In this document: positions 17,462 through 26,310 of the stretch, one piece after another | How positions within the stretch are numbered: the first letter of the stretch is position 1 | Layout: the number at the start of each line of letters is the position of its first letter | Assembly (NCBI GenBank): GCA_021568835.1 | Contig: JAKGSH010000010.1 | Location: forward strand, 2,108,001 to 2,172,000 | Direction of reading: 5' to 3' | Source: Streptomyces sp. Tue 6430 | GTDB lineage: Bacteria > Actinomycetota > Actinomycetes > Streptomycetales > Streptomycetaceae | Length of the DNA: 64,000 bases | Made by a program: the position numbers and the translations under genes | The notes under the pieces: model-generated | What the model was told of the DNA's origin: nothing | The model's input: only the letters and a program-made list of their open reading frames with translations | Databases searched by the model: none

Positions 17462-17980
17462 TCAGGCCGTGCGGGACGCCAGTTCCGCCCGGCCGAACAG
17501 CAACGCGTAGCCCGGCGGGAGTTGGGCGAGTACGCGGTCGGTCAGGGTGTCGCCGATCCGGGGTGGCAGGGCGCCGAGGACCGAGCCGGCGTGCCAGCGG
17601 GCCGTGGCGGGGGTGGCGCCCTCGATGCGGGTGGCGATCGTGTCGACGAACTCCCGCGCCGAGTGGGGGCGGGGTGCGGGGACCTGGGAGGCGATCAGCG
17701 CGGCCGCCTTCCCCGGGAGCGTGCGGGCCAGGGCGACGCGTTCCTCGCCGGTCACCTGGCCGCCCAGTGCGGTCAGGACCGTGCGGGTGACGTGTTCGGC
17801 CTCGGCGGTGGTCGGGTACCGGCCCGACTCCCGCACGGCCGCGATCAGTTCGCTCCAGTCACTCCAGCCGTTGCGGTCGCCGTGGTCGTCGTGGTCGACG
17901 GCCGTCGCGCGTACGGACCGCTGCGGGGCCGGGATCACCGTTCTCGGCGTCTGCGCGGTGGTCGTCGCGGTCGTCGTCAT
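17462..17980 (-). CDS. DUF2267 domain protein
   Basis: 172 residues from ATG 17980, with GGAGGAG at good spacing. After a Thr-rich leader (MTTTATTTAQTPRTV), the DUF2267 core spans about residues 45-165: ELIAAVRESGRYPTTAEAEHVTRTVLTALGGQVTGEERVAL as one half and EFVDTIATRIEGATPATARWHAGSVLGAL as the second. DUF2267 proteins are soluble, often stress-linked, and frequently sit beside small heat-shock genes, as here: the hsp20 gene lies directly upstream on the same strand. A very stable hairpin at 18045-18083 separates them and may reduce readthrough. Confidence 0.85.
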   Translation of the reverse strand: MTTTATTTAQTPRTVIPAPQRSVRATAVDHDDHGDRNGWSDWSELIAAVRESGRYPTTAEAEHVTRTVLTALGGQVTGEERVALARTLPGKAAALIASQVPAPRPHSAREFVDTIATRIEGATPATARWHAGSVLGALPPRIGDTLTDRVLAQLPPGYALLFGRAELASRTA

Positions 17981-18044
17981 CGTTCGGGCTCCTCCTCCAG
18001 GTGCGGGCCGGTGGGATGCGGTGTGGTGCGGCGAGGGGCGGGCG

Positions 18045-18083
18045 CGTCCCGTGGCCCCGGGGCGGACCCGGGGCCACGGGACG
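18045..18083 (-). terminator. 16-bp perfect hairpin between hsp20 and the DUF2267 gene
   Basis: CGTCCCGTGGCCCCGG (18045-18060) is exactly complementary to 18068-18083, with a 7-nt loop and no U-tract. It lies just after the hsp20 stop and is a likely terminator or attenuator of an otherwise co-directional pair. Confidence 0.8.
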
Positions 18084-18096
18084 GGGGGCGGGGGCG

Positions 18097-18539
18097 TCAG
18101 CCGCTGATCTGCTTGCGGCCGCCGTCGCCGCCGGAGATCTGGATGCGGCGCGGCTTGGCCTGCTCGGCCACGGGGATGCGCAGGGTCAGGACGCCGGCCT
18201 CGTACGAGGCGTCGATCCGCTCCGTGTCCAGAGTGTCGCCGAGGAAGAGCTGGCGGGTGAAGGTGCCCGCCGGGCGTTCGGCGACGATCAGCTCCGCGCC
18301 CTCGGGGCGGGGGTGCGGCGCTCGGCGCGGACGCTGAGGACGTTGCGTTCGACGTCCAGCTCGATCGTCTCGGGGTCGATGCCGGGAAGGTCGAAGTGGA
18401 CGAGGAAGTCGTCCCCCGAACGGTAGGCGTCCATCGGCATGGCGGCGGGGCGGTTGCCGGTCCCCGTGGCGGCGTTGGTACCAAAGACCTGCTGCGCGAG
18501 TCGGTCGAATTCGCGGAAGGGGTCGGTACGCATGAGCAT
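18097..18539 (-). CDS. Hsp20 / alpha-crystallin family small heat-shock protein (frameshift near 18300)
   Basis: ATG 18539 gives [20 protein letters not shown], the standard start of Streptomyces Hsp18-like proteins; GTG 18542 is less likely. The alpha-crystallin domain begins [20 protein letters not shown]. It is broken after AERRTPAP near 18300 and continues in another frame with [23 protein letters not shown], ending in the GVLTLRIPV motif and a basic tail (KPRRIQI). Restoring one C to GCCCC gives about 148 residues. Small heat-shock proteins are ATP-independent holdases. A strong promoter with a HAIR-like element lies upstream. Confidence 0.88.
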
Positions 18540-18590
18540 CACAGTCCACTCCTCTCGTCAGAACTGTCGGTGCGATGCCCTACGACTTCT

Positions 18591-18632
18591 TATATAGCCC
18601 GAAGGAGGAAACTTGACAAGCCTCGACTCAGG
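18591..18632 (-). promoter_or_regulatory. housekeeping-type promoter of hsp20 overlapped by a HAIR-like element
   Basis: On the minus strand TTGTCA (18614-18619) and TATATA (18591-18596) are separated by exactly 17 bp, close to the ideal HrdB consensus. Overlapping the -35 is CTTGACA-7-ACTCAGG (18612-18632). It differs at four positions from the HspR-associated inverted repeat CTTGAGT-N7-ACTCAAG. The layout suggests repression by HspR; the promoter is well supported, the HAIR assignment is inference. Confidence 0.7.
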
Positions 18633-18713
18633 TTGAGGGTGATCCATGGTGCGCGCACTAGCCTTCAGGTGACTTCAGGTGGCTTCGGGGGGACGTGATT
18701 CGTGGAGGCAGTG

Positions 18714-19015
18714 ATGGCGAAGGTTCCCAGTTCGGTGATCGCCGCGGGCGGGCTCGTCGGCGGGTACGGCGTGGCCCGGTGGACGAAGAAGCGGCCGCTC
18801 GGCGGGGCCGTGCTCGCCGTGGCGGGGCCGCGGCGGCGCGGCAGTGGCGGCAGCGGGCGGGCGGCAAGGCCGCGGGCGCGCTGGGCGTGGCGTACGTCGC
18901 CGCGTTCGCCGGGTCGCATCCGCTGGCCAAGAAGGTGGGCGCCTGGCCGTCGGTGTTCGGGGTCGCGGGCGCCGTCGCGCTGGCCTCCTGGGCGGTCGCG
19001 GACCGCCGGGGCTGA
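18714..19015 (+). CDS. small conserved membrane protein (frameshift near 18830)
   Basis: ATG 18714 has GGAGG 6 bp upstream. The protein reads MAKVPSSVIAAGGLVGGYGV and RWTKKRPLGGAVLAVAG. After restoring one G near 18830 it continues AAAARQWRQRAGG, KAAGALGVAYVAAFAGSHP and KKVGAWPSVFGVAGAVALAS. That gives about 100 residues with three or four hydrophobic spans and short basic loops. I recall this as a conserved Streptomyces membrane protein without assigned function. It is divergent from hsp20 and shares its upstream region. Confidence 0.7.
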
Positions 19016-19065
19016 CCCCACCGGCCCCAGCCCCCACCCCGCAAAACCCCTGCCCCGCAGGACCC

Positions 19066-20051
19066 CTACCCCGCCTGCGCCGCCGCCCCCGGTCCCGTGC
19101 CGGTCCCCGACCGGAACGCCCGTCGGTACCCCTGCGGGCTCGTCCCCACCACCCTGCGGAAGCGTTCGCGGAAGGCCGTCGGGGAACCGAAGCCCGTCTG
19201 TGCGGCGATCCGTTCGACGGAGTGCGCGGTCGTCTCCAGCAGGTACTGGGCCCGCCGCACCCGCGCCCGGTGGAGCCACTGCAGGGGTGTCGTGCCGGCC
19301 TGTTCGCGGAAGCGGCGGTTGAGGGTGCGGGTGCTCATGCCCGCCCGGTCCGCGATCTCGTCCAGGGTGAGGTCGCGGGCGCAGTGCTCCTCCATCCAGC
19401 GCAGGACGGGTTCCAGGGTGGCCCCGGACGGGGCGGGCGGCAGGTCGTGGACGATGAACTGGGCCTGGCCGCCCTCGCGTTCGAGGGCATGACCGACATG
19501 CGGGCGGCCTGTGCGGCGACGGCCGAACCGTGGTCCCGGCGGATCATGTGCAGGCACATGTCGAGGGCCGCGGCGGCGCCCGCCGAGGTCAGGAACTGGC
19601 CGTTGTCGACGTAGAGGACGTTCGCGTCGACCGTGATCTCCGGGTGGCGTTCGGCCAGTTCGCGGGCGGCGATCCAGTGGGTCGTCGCGCGCAGGCCGTC
19701 GAGCAGGCCGGTCGCGGCGAACAGGAACGCGCCGACGCAGATCGACGCGATGCGGGTGCCGTTCGCCGCCGCCGCGCGCAGCGCCTCCGCGACGCCGTCC
19801 GGCAGCGGGTCCCGCGGTTCGCGCACGCCGGGCAGGATGATCGTGTCCGCCTCCGCGAGGGCCTCCGGGCCGTACGGCGCCCGCACCGTGAACGCCCCCG
19901 CGCTCACCTCGCCCGACGGGTACGGCGAGCAGACCCGCACCCGGTACGCCTCCCGGCCGTCGGGCAGCCGGGCCCAGCCGAAGGCGTCGATCGGGGCGGA
20001 CAGGTCGAAGGGGATGACCCCGTCCAGGGCCAGGATGACGACGGTGTGCAT
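19066..20051 (-). CDS. GlxA-type AraC family regulator (frameshift near 19487)
   Basis: From ATG 20051, a DJ-1/PfpI-like amidase domain comes first (MHTVVILALDGVIPFDLSAP, SICVGAFLFAATGLLDG with the nucleophile-elbow Cys, THWIAARELAERHP, AGAAAALDMCLHMIRRDHG). The C-terminal AraC DNA-binding domain follows, with two helix-turn-helices (TLDEIADRAGMSTRTLNRRF and VERIAAQTGFGSPTAFRERF). The two halves are in different frames; adding one C at ATGCCC(C)TCGAA near 19487 joins them into about 328 residues. GlxA-like regulators control catabolic or developmental genes. A palindrome lies upstream. Its target is probably itself or the divergent membrane gene. Confidence 0.85.
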
Positions 20052-20090
20052 GGCGAGAGGGTAGGGGTACGACGGGATGTCGCCAACCGC

Positions 20091-20110
20091 TCTTGCCGGG
20101 AACGGCAAGA
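20091..20110. promoter_or_regulatory. 20-bp palindrome upstream of the GlxA-type regulator
   Basis: Perfect dyad: TCTTGCCG (20091-20098), spacer GGAA, CGGCAAGA (20103-20110), located 40 bp upstream of the regulator start and within the region shared with the divergent gene. Its symmetry suits a dimeric regulator, though AraC proteins usually prefer direct repeats, so another factor may bind here. Confidence 0.6.
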
Positions 20111-20222
20111 CCTCGTCGGCCGCCTCTCCCCTTTACCGGCCGTGAACAGCCTGGCGAGAATCCGTCGACCCCTGGCACTCCCGCCACTTCTGCGGGACCG
20201 GCCGGACGCCTACCGTCGGCCC

Positions 20223-20744
20223 GTGACCAAGTTCCTCCTCGCCGTCCACGTCATCGCCGCCATCGTCGCGATCGGTCCCGTCACCGTCGCCGCGAGCATG
20301 TTCCCGCCCGCCGCGCGCCGGGCCCTGGCCACCCCGGAGGACGTCCGGGCGGCCGGGACCGTACGGCTGCTGCACCGGATCTGCCGGGTGTACGCGGCCG
20401 TCGGGATCACCGTGCCCGCCTTCGGGTTCTTCACCGCGAGCGCGATGGGAGTGCTCGGCGACACCTGGCTGATCGTGTCGATCGCGCTGACCGTCCTGGC
20501 CGCGGTCGTCCTCGTGGTGCTCGTGCTGCCCGGTCAGGAGGTGCTCGTGGAAGGCAGCGACGCCCTCGACACCGGCGCCGGCACCAGTACCGAGAGCACC
20601 GCGGGCGGCACAGGCACCGGCACACGCACCGTGACCCGTGAGGCGACCGTGCGGCTCGCCATGTTCACCGGGATCTTCAACCTGCTGTGGGCGACGGTCA
20701 CCGTCCTGATGATCGTCCGGCCGGGGTCGACGACGGGGGCGTAG
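20223..20744 (+). CDS. DUF2269-like integral membrane protein
   Basis: 173 residues from GTG 20223. There are four membrane spans: FLLAVHVIAAIVAIGPVTVAA, AVGITVPAFGFFTASAMG, LIVSIALTVLAAVVLVVLVLP and MFTGIFNLLWATVTVLMIV. A hydrophilic Gly/Thr-rich loop (residues about 115-140) sits between spans three and four. The LHRICRVYAAVG stretch and overall layout fit DUF2269. No function is known. It is divergent from the GlxA-type regulator, and a hairpin follows at 20767-20809. Confidence 0.75.
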   Translation: MTKFLLAVHVIAAIVAIGPVTVAASMFPPAARRALATPEDVRAAGTVRLLHRICRVYAAVGITVPAFGFFTASAMGVLGDTWLIVSIALTVLAAVVLVVLVLPGQEVLVEGSDALDTGAGTSTESTAGGTGTGTRTVTREATVRLAMFTGIFNLLWATVTVLMIVRPGSTTGA

Positions 20745-20766
20745 ACGGGGGCCTAGACGGGACGAC

Positions 20767-20809
20767 GCCTCCGCCCCGCCCCCGGCGGACCGGGAGCGGG
20801 GGCGGAGGC
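20767..20809. terminator. terminator hairpin between convergent genes
   Basis: 11-bp perfect stem GCCTCCGCCCC (20767-20777) / GGGGCGGAGGC (20799-20809). Immediately after it, three imperfect copies of GTCAGGCCGT plus a variable tail (about 20830-20886) run into the 3' end of the MFS gene. Confidence 0.7.
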
Positions 20810-20870
20810 AGGAGCGGTCGGTGGCCGCCGTCAGGCCGTGGCCGCAGTTGTCGTCAGGCCGTAGTCGTCG

Positions 20871-22433
20871 TCAGGCCGTGGCCGTCGTCGGCCCCTGCGG
20901 CGGCTGCGGGCCCTTCGGGCCCCCGGACTTGCCCGCCGGGGCGGCCGCCCCGGCCCCCACCTTCGTACGGGCCGTCGTCGTCGCCGCCGTCAGCGGCTTG
21001 GCGATGTCCTCCAGGGAGCGTCCCTCGGCCTTGACCGCGAGGAACGCGGCGACCAGGCCCGCCGCGCACATCAGGGCCGCGCCGATCTGGAAGGCGAGGA
21101 CCGTGTCGCCGACCTTGCCCGTGCCGGTGAGGTCGGCGAACAGCAGGGGGCCGCTGATGCCGCCCGCCGCGGTGCCGAGGGCGTAGAAGAAGGCGATGGA
21201 CATGGCGCGGGTCTCCATCGGGAAGATCTCGGAGACCGTGAGGTAGGCACTGGAGGCGCCCGCGGAGGCGAAGAACAGCACCGCGCACCAGCAGGCCGTC
21301 ATGGTGGTCGCGCTCAGCGCGCCGCGGTCGAACAGCCAGGCCGTGGCGAACAGCAGCAGGCCGGAGAGCAGGTACGTCGACGAGATCATGATCCGGCGGC
21401 CGACCGTGTCGAACAGCTTGCCCAGCAGCAGCGGGCCGAAGAAGTTGCCGAGGGCGATCACGGCGAAGTAGTAGCCGGTGTGGCCGGTCGGCACGTCGAA
21501 GAAGGTGGTCAGGATCGCGCCGAAGCCGAAGGTGATCGCGTTGTAGAGGAAGGCCTGCCCGATGAAGAGGGAGAAGCCGAGGACCGCGCGCCGGCGGTAG
21601 TCGGAGAAGACCGTGCGGGCGATCTCGAGGAAGGAGACGCCGCGGCGCTGGTGGATGGTGAGTTCGCCCTCGGCCGCCGGCAGCGAACCGCCCCGCTCGG
21701 CCTCGATCCGCCGCTCGATGGAGGAGACGATCTCCTCCGCCTCCCGGTCCCGGCCGTGGATCAGCAGCCACCGCGGGCTCTCCGGGACGTGGCGCCGTAC
21801 GAGGAGGATGACCAGGGCGAGGACGGCGCCGAGCGCGAACGTCAGGCGCCAGCCCACGTTCGCCGCGAACAGGTCCGTGTTCAGCGCGACGATCGACAGC
21901 AGCGAACCGCCGACCGCGCCCAGCCAGAAGCTGCCGTTGATCATCAGGTCGACGCGGCCCCGGTACTTCGCCGGGATCAGCTCGTCGATCGCGGAGTTGA
22001 TCGCCGCGTACTCGCCGCCGATGCCGAAGCCGGTGAGGAAGCGGAAGAGCAGGAACCACCAGGTGTCGAAGGAGATCGCGGTCAGCGCGGTCGCCGCCAG
22101 GTAGACCGCCAGCGTGATCATGAAGAGTTTTTTGCGCCCCCAGCGGTCCGTCAGGCGCCCCCAGATCAGCGCGCCGAGACAGGCACCCGCCACGTACAGG
22201 GCGGCGGCGATGCCGGTGACCTGCCCGGAGGTGATGGGCAGGCCGCTGCCGGGCTCCGACAGCCGCCCGGCGATGTTGCCGACGACCGTGACCTCGAGAC
22301 CGTCGAGGATCCATACCGTGCCGAGACCGATCACGATCGTCCAGTGCCAGCGCGACCAGGGGAGGCGGTCCAGGCGGGCGGGGATGTTCGTCGTGATGGT
22401 GCGGCCGGGCTCGGCCTGTGCGGCTGTGGTCAT
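20871..22433 (-). CDS. MFS transporter, sugar/metabolite:H+ symporter type
   Basis: 520 residues from ATG 22433 with GAGGAGGGAG upstream. Twelve membrane spans are expected. Diagnostic motifs are LGALIWGRLTDRWGRKK (the MFS motif A loop between TM2 and TM3), IGGEYAAINSAIDELIP, PESPRWLL before the central loop (typical of sugar/aromatic-acid porters) and a second motif-A-like KLFDTVGRRIM. The C-terminus is Ala/Gly/Pro-rich and repetitive. The substrate cannot be set from sequence; organic acids or sugars are likely. It lies 53 bp downstream of the DUF445 gene on the same strand and may be co-transcribed. Confidence 0.88.
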   Translation of the reverse strand: MTTAAQAEPGRTITTNIPARLDRLPWSRWHWTIVIGLGTVWILDGLEVTVVGNIAGRLSEPGSGLPITSGQVTGIAAALYVAGACLGALIWGRLTDRWGRKKLFMITLAVYLAATALTAISFDTWWFLLFRFLTGFGIGGEYAAINSAIDELIPAKYRGRVDLMINGSFWLGAVGGSLLSIVALNTDLFAANVGWRLTFALGAVLALVILLVRRHVPESPRWLLIHGRDREAEEIVSSIERRIEAERGGSLPAAEGELTIHQRRGVSFLEIARTVFSDYRRRAVLGFSLFIGQAFLYNAITFGFGAILTTFFDVPTGHTGYYFAVIALGNFFGPLLLGKLFDTVGRRIMISSTYLLSGLLLFATAWLFDRGALSATTMTACWCAVLFFASAGASSAYLTVSEIFPMETRAMSIAFFYALGTAAGGISGPLLFADLTGTGKVGDTVLAFQIGAALMCAAGLVAAFLAVKAEGRSLEDIAKPLTAATTTARTKVGAGAAAPAGKSGGPKGPQPPQGPTTATA

Positions 22434-22486
22434 GGGCTCCCTCCTCGTCCAGCGGAACCACCACCGGATGCCCCGAGGACGTGCCG

Positions 22487-23797
22487 CTACGCCCCCAGCG
22501 CCCGCGCCACCGTGTAGATCAGCAGGCCCGCCAGCGAGCCGACCACCGTGCCGTTGATGCGGATGAACTGCAGGTCGCGGCCGATGTTCGCCTCGATCTT
22601 GCGGGTGGTGTGCTCGGCGTCCCAGCCGGCCACGGTGTCGGTGATCAGCAGGGTGATCTCCTTGCGGTACGTCGACACCACGTGCACCGCCGCGCTCTCC
22701 ACCCAGCCGTCGACCTTGCCCTGCACCTTCTGCTCGGTCGCCATCCGGGACCCCAGCGACAGCAGCGCGGCCCGCACCCGCAGCCGCAGCTCGCTGCGCT
22801 CGTCCTCGGCCGCGGAGACGATCATCGCGCGGACGGCCGTCCACACGGACGCGATCAGGTCCTGGACCTCGCCGCGGCCCAGCACCTCGCCCTTGAGCCG
22901 CTCCACCTTCGCGCGGGTCTCGGTGTCGGACTGGAGGTCGGCGGCGAAGTCGCGCAGGAAGCGGTCCAGGGCGCCGCGGGCCGGGTGGGAGGGCATGTCC
23001 CGCATCTCCACGCAGAACCGCAGCAGCTCCTTGTAGACCCGCTCGCCGATCCGCTTGTCGACGAACCGGGGCGTCCAGCCGGGCGCGCCGCCCTGCACGG
23101 CGTCCATCACCGAGTCGGAGTGCAGCACCAGCCAGTCGTGCGCCCGCCCCACCACCAGGTCGACGGCCCGCCGGTGGCCGCCGTCCGCGACGACCTTCTC
23201 CAGCATCTTGCCCATGCCCGGCGCGATCTCCTGGGCGTTCGCCCGGCGCGTGATCGCCTCCCCGACCACCGCCTGCACGTCGGAGTCCCGCAGCACGGTC
23301 AGCGCGCCCCGCAGCGCCGTCGCCAGCTCCGCCGTCACCCGCTCGGCGTGCTCCGGCTGCGCCAGCCAGGTCCCCAGCCGGCTGCCGATGCCGACCGCGC
23401 GCAGCCGCTGCCGCACGACCTCGCCGGACAGGAAGTTCTCGCCGACGAACTCGCCCAGGGAGACGCCCAGCTGGTCCTTCTTCGTCGGGATGATCGCCGT
23501 GTGCGGGATGGGCAGGCCCAGCGGATGCCGGAACAGGGCGGTGACGGCGAACCAGTCGGCGAGCGCGCCCACCATGCCCGCCTCGGCCGCCGCCGCCACA
23601 TAGCCCGCCCAGGGACCGGCGCCCCGGTGGGAGGCCCACTCGGCGAGGGCGTACACCACCGCCACGAACACCAGCAGCCCGGCCGCGGTGAGCTTCATGC
23701 GCCGCACGCCGCGTTGGCGCTCCTCGTCGGCGGCGCTGAAGACGTTCATGGTGCGCGCCGCGGGCGTCGCCCCGTCCTGTGTTCCCTTGCGTTCCAT
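22487..23797 (-). CDS. DUF445 family membrane protein
   Basis: 436 residues from ATG 23797. An N-terminal hydrophobic pair (LTAAGLLVFVAVVYALAEWA and the following span with AAAAEAGMVGALADWFAVTALFRHP) contains the DUF445 signature GALADWFAV-LFRHPLG-PIPHTAIIP. A long helical cytosolic or extracytosolic region follows, and one C-terminal span ends the protein (GTVVGSLAGLLIYTVARAL). The middle (VQAVVGEAITRRANAQEIAP, repeated DL/KVERLKGEVL helices) is coiled-coil-like. Family function is unknown; YjiN is an E. coli member. Confidence 0.88.
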   Translation of the reverse strand: MERKGTQDGATPAARTMNVFSAADEERQRGVRRMKLTAAGLLVFVAVVYALAEWASHRGAGPWAGYVAAAAEAGMVGALADWFAVTALFRHPLGLPIPHTAIIPTKKDQLGVSLGEFVGENFLSGEVVRQRLRAVGIGSRLGTWLAQPEHAERVTAELATALRGALTVLRDSDVQAVVGEAITRRANAQEIAPGMGKMLEKVVADGGHRRAVDLVVGRAHDWLVLHSDSVMDAVQGGAPGWTPRFVDKRIGERVYKELLRFCVEMRDMPSHPARGALDRFLRDFAADLQSDTETRAKVERLKGEVLGRGEVQDLIASVWTAVRAMIVSAAEDERSELRLRVRAALLSLGSRMATEQKVQGKVDGWVESAAVHVVSTYRKEITLLITDTVAGWDAEHTTRKIEANIGRDLQFIRINGTVVGSLAGLLIYTVARALGA

Positions 23798-23991
23798 CCG
23801 CTCCACCCGTTCCCGGTCCCCCGTGACCCGCACGCCGCCATTGTCCCCACCCGTCCGGTGTCCCACCCGTTCGACTCCTGGAACGAAACAGGAGTTCCCG
23901 GCGTCTGTCAGGTGGGGGAGTTCAACGGTGATCTCCCGCAATGTCCTGCCGGAGCCTCGCCGCTCCCTCGTCCGAGGAGACACACACCCGC

Positions 23992-25406
23992 ATGACCAGG
24001 CACGACGGCGGGGGTCCCGGGGTGCCCCCTGCCCGCCACAGCATTCGTCTCCACACCCGTCTCCACACCCGTCACCGTGCCCGTCACCACGCCCTCCTGT
24101 CCGCGGTCCTCGCCGTGGTCGTGGGCCTCTCGGCCGCCATATACGCCGGGGTCGACGCCGGGGACGGCGGGCGCCGCCACGACGACGTCCTCGCCGCCTC
24201 CCGCACCGGCCCCCACTCCGCCGCGGCCGCCTCCACCGGCGTGTGGGTCGGCAGCTGGGCCGCCGCCCCGACCGGCCGCGAACCGCTCACCGAAACCGAC
24301 GGCACGGCGGGACGCACGGTGCGCAACGTCGTGCACACCAGCGTCGCGGGGACGAGTGCCCGCATCACGCTGTCCAATCTCTACGGCACCGGCCCGCTGA
24401 CCGTGAGCGCCGCCACCCTCGCCGTCGCGGCGGACGACGACGGCCCGGCCGCCGACCCCGCCACCCTGCGCCGGCTCACCTTCGGCGGCCGCCCGGCGGT
24501 CACGGTCCCGGCGGGCGGACAGGCCGTCAGCGACGCCGCCCGCTCGCCGTCCCCGGCGACACCGACGTCCTGGTCAGCCTCCACACGCCGTACTCCGCGG
24601 GCCCGGTCACCTTCCACCACCGGGCCCGGCAGACGAGCTACGTCGCCGAGGGCGAGCACACCGGCGACGTGACCGGAGCCCCGTACACCGGGCAGATCAC
24701 CTCCTGGCGCTACGTCACCGCGCTGGACGTCCTCAACGACGGGGCCGACGGCACCGTCGTCGCCCTCGGCGACTCCATCACCGACGGTTCCACCTCCACC
24801 CCCGGCGCCGACCGCCGCTGGCCCGACGTCCTCTCCGACCGGATCCACGCCGCCCTCGCCGACGGCGGGGACGCCCCGCGCTACGGCGTCGTCAACGCGG
24901 GCATCAGCGGCAACCGCGTCCTCGCCGGCGGGCCGGGCCGGCCCGCGGCCAACCCCAGCGCCCTCGACCGCTTCGAACGGGACGTCCTCGGCAGGCCGAA
25001 CGTCCGGGCCGTCGTCATCGACCTCGGCGTCAACGACATCCTCCGCGCCCGCACCACCGCCGACCCCGACGCCGTCCTCGACGGGCTGCGCGCCCTGGTC
25101 CGCCGCGCCCACGCCCACGGCGTCAAGGCCGTCGGCACCACCCTGCTCCCCTTCCGCGGCTTCCGCGGCTACACCGACGCCCGCGAGGACGTGCGGCAGG
25201 AGATCAACGCGGCGATCCGGTCCGGCTCGGTGTACGACACGGTCGTGGACGTCGACCGGGCGATGCACGACCCGTACGACCCCCGGCGACTGCGCTCGGA
25301 GTACGACTCCGGCGACCACCTCCACCCCAGCGACCGGGGGTACCGCAAGATGGCCGAACTGATCGAGTGGGAGCAGCTCAGGGGTGCGGGACGGGCGGAT
25401 TCGTAG
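23992..25406 (+). CDS. secreted SGNH/GDSL lipase-esterase (frameshift near 24541)
   Basis: ATG 23992 starts a His/Arg-rich N-terminus and one signal-anchor span (ALLSAVLAVVVGLSAAIYAG). An N-terminal beta domain (TGVWVGSWAAAPTGREPL, SARITLSNLYGTGPLTVSAA) precedes the SGNH domain. Block I is VALGDSITDG (nucleophile Ser), block III is VNAGISGNRV, and block V is SGDHLHPSDRGYRKMA with the catalytic Asp and His. The frame changes at about 24541 (VSDAAR to LAVPGDTDVLVSLHTP); one lost G in CCCGG explains it. Total is about 470 residues. The domain arrangement resembles secreted rhamnogalacturonan acetylesterase/GDSL lipases of Streptomyces. Confidence 0.85.
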
Positions 25407-25450
25407 CCCGCGGCCGGGGCGGAGCCGCAGCCGGCTCGGGCGAGGTCGCG

Positions 25451-25599
25451 GCGGGGGTCCGGCGCAGGCCGACGGGGGCGCGAGACGGAGCGGCGGAGGA
25501 CGCGGCGCGGGCCGACAGAGGCGCAGCGCAGGTCGGCGGAGACGCAGGTCGGCGGGGGTCCGGCGCAGGCCGACGGGGGCGCGAGACGGAGCAGCGGAG
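25451..25599. repeat. 48-bp direct repeat, 101 bp apart
   Basis: The sequence at 25451-25498 (GCGGGGGTCCGGCGCAGGCC and onward) recurs at 25552-25599 with one mismatch. Between them are shorter related units (GCAGGTCGGCGGAGAC type). This fills the gap between the lipase gene and the convergent DUF1707 gene. Confidence 0.85.
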
Positions 25600-25621
25600 A
25601 AGCCGGCGCGGGTGGGGCGTC

Positions 25622-26300
25622 TCAGTGCCCCAGATGGCGCCGTCCGTCCCGGCCCCGGGGCGGCTTCCGCTCCCCGCGGTCCCGCCGGGGCTTGCGTTCG
25701 ACACCGACCCCGCCCCAGAAGGCGAACCCGGTGATCACCACCCGGGGGCGCCCGGCGTGGCCGGCACCCCCTCTTCCCGGTGGTCGAAGCCGCCCATGAT
25801 CCCGATGCCCCGCACCACGACCTCGACGCCGGGCGGCACCACGACGTTCACTCCGCCCATGACGGCGACGCAGTTGATCACGACCTCCCCGGCCGCGAAG
25901 TCCGCCTCGCGCAGGTCGAGCTCGCCGCCGCCCCAGAAGGCGAAGGCGGTGAACCGCCGGGGCACCGTCCACCGCCCCTTGCGCTGGAAGCCGGACATGA
26001 CGGCCACGGCCCACGCGGACGACCCCTCGCCGCCCGTGATCCGCCCCGCCCACTCCCCCTCGCCCCGCTCCTCGGGCTTGTGCAGCGACACGGCGGGCGG
26101 CACGGCGGCCCCGCGGCCGGCAGGTCACGCGTGAGCGGCGTCAGCTCCCCGTAGGTACGCGCCCGGTACGCCGCGTCCAGCCGCTCCTCGAACTCCGCCA
26201 TGTCGAGCCGGCCCTCGGCGAGGGCGTCCCGCAGGACCTCGGCGACCCGCTCACGGTCGGCGTCGGAGGCGCGGAGGTCCGGGACTGCGTCGTCGGTCAT
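25622..26300 (-). CDS. DUF1707 SHOCT-like membrane-stress protein (two frameshifts)
   Basis: ATG 26300 begins the DUF1707 domain (DLRASDADRERVAEVLRDAL, GRLDMAEFEERLDAAYRART). The protein continues in a second frame after RDLPAAG near 26115 (AVSLHKPEERGEG, then FTAFAFWGGGELDLREADF, INCVAVMGGVNVVVPPGVEV). It passes near 25742 to a third frame (RVVITGFAFWGGVGVERKPR). One G and one C restored give about 226 residues. The C-terminal repeats of F-x-FWGG / VMGG belong to the LiaF-like beta-helix domain. DUF1707-LiaF proteins are thought to sense envelope stress. Function inferred only from the family. Confidence 0.8.
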
Positions 26301-26310
26301 GCACGGCAGC

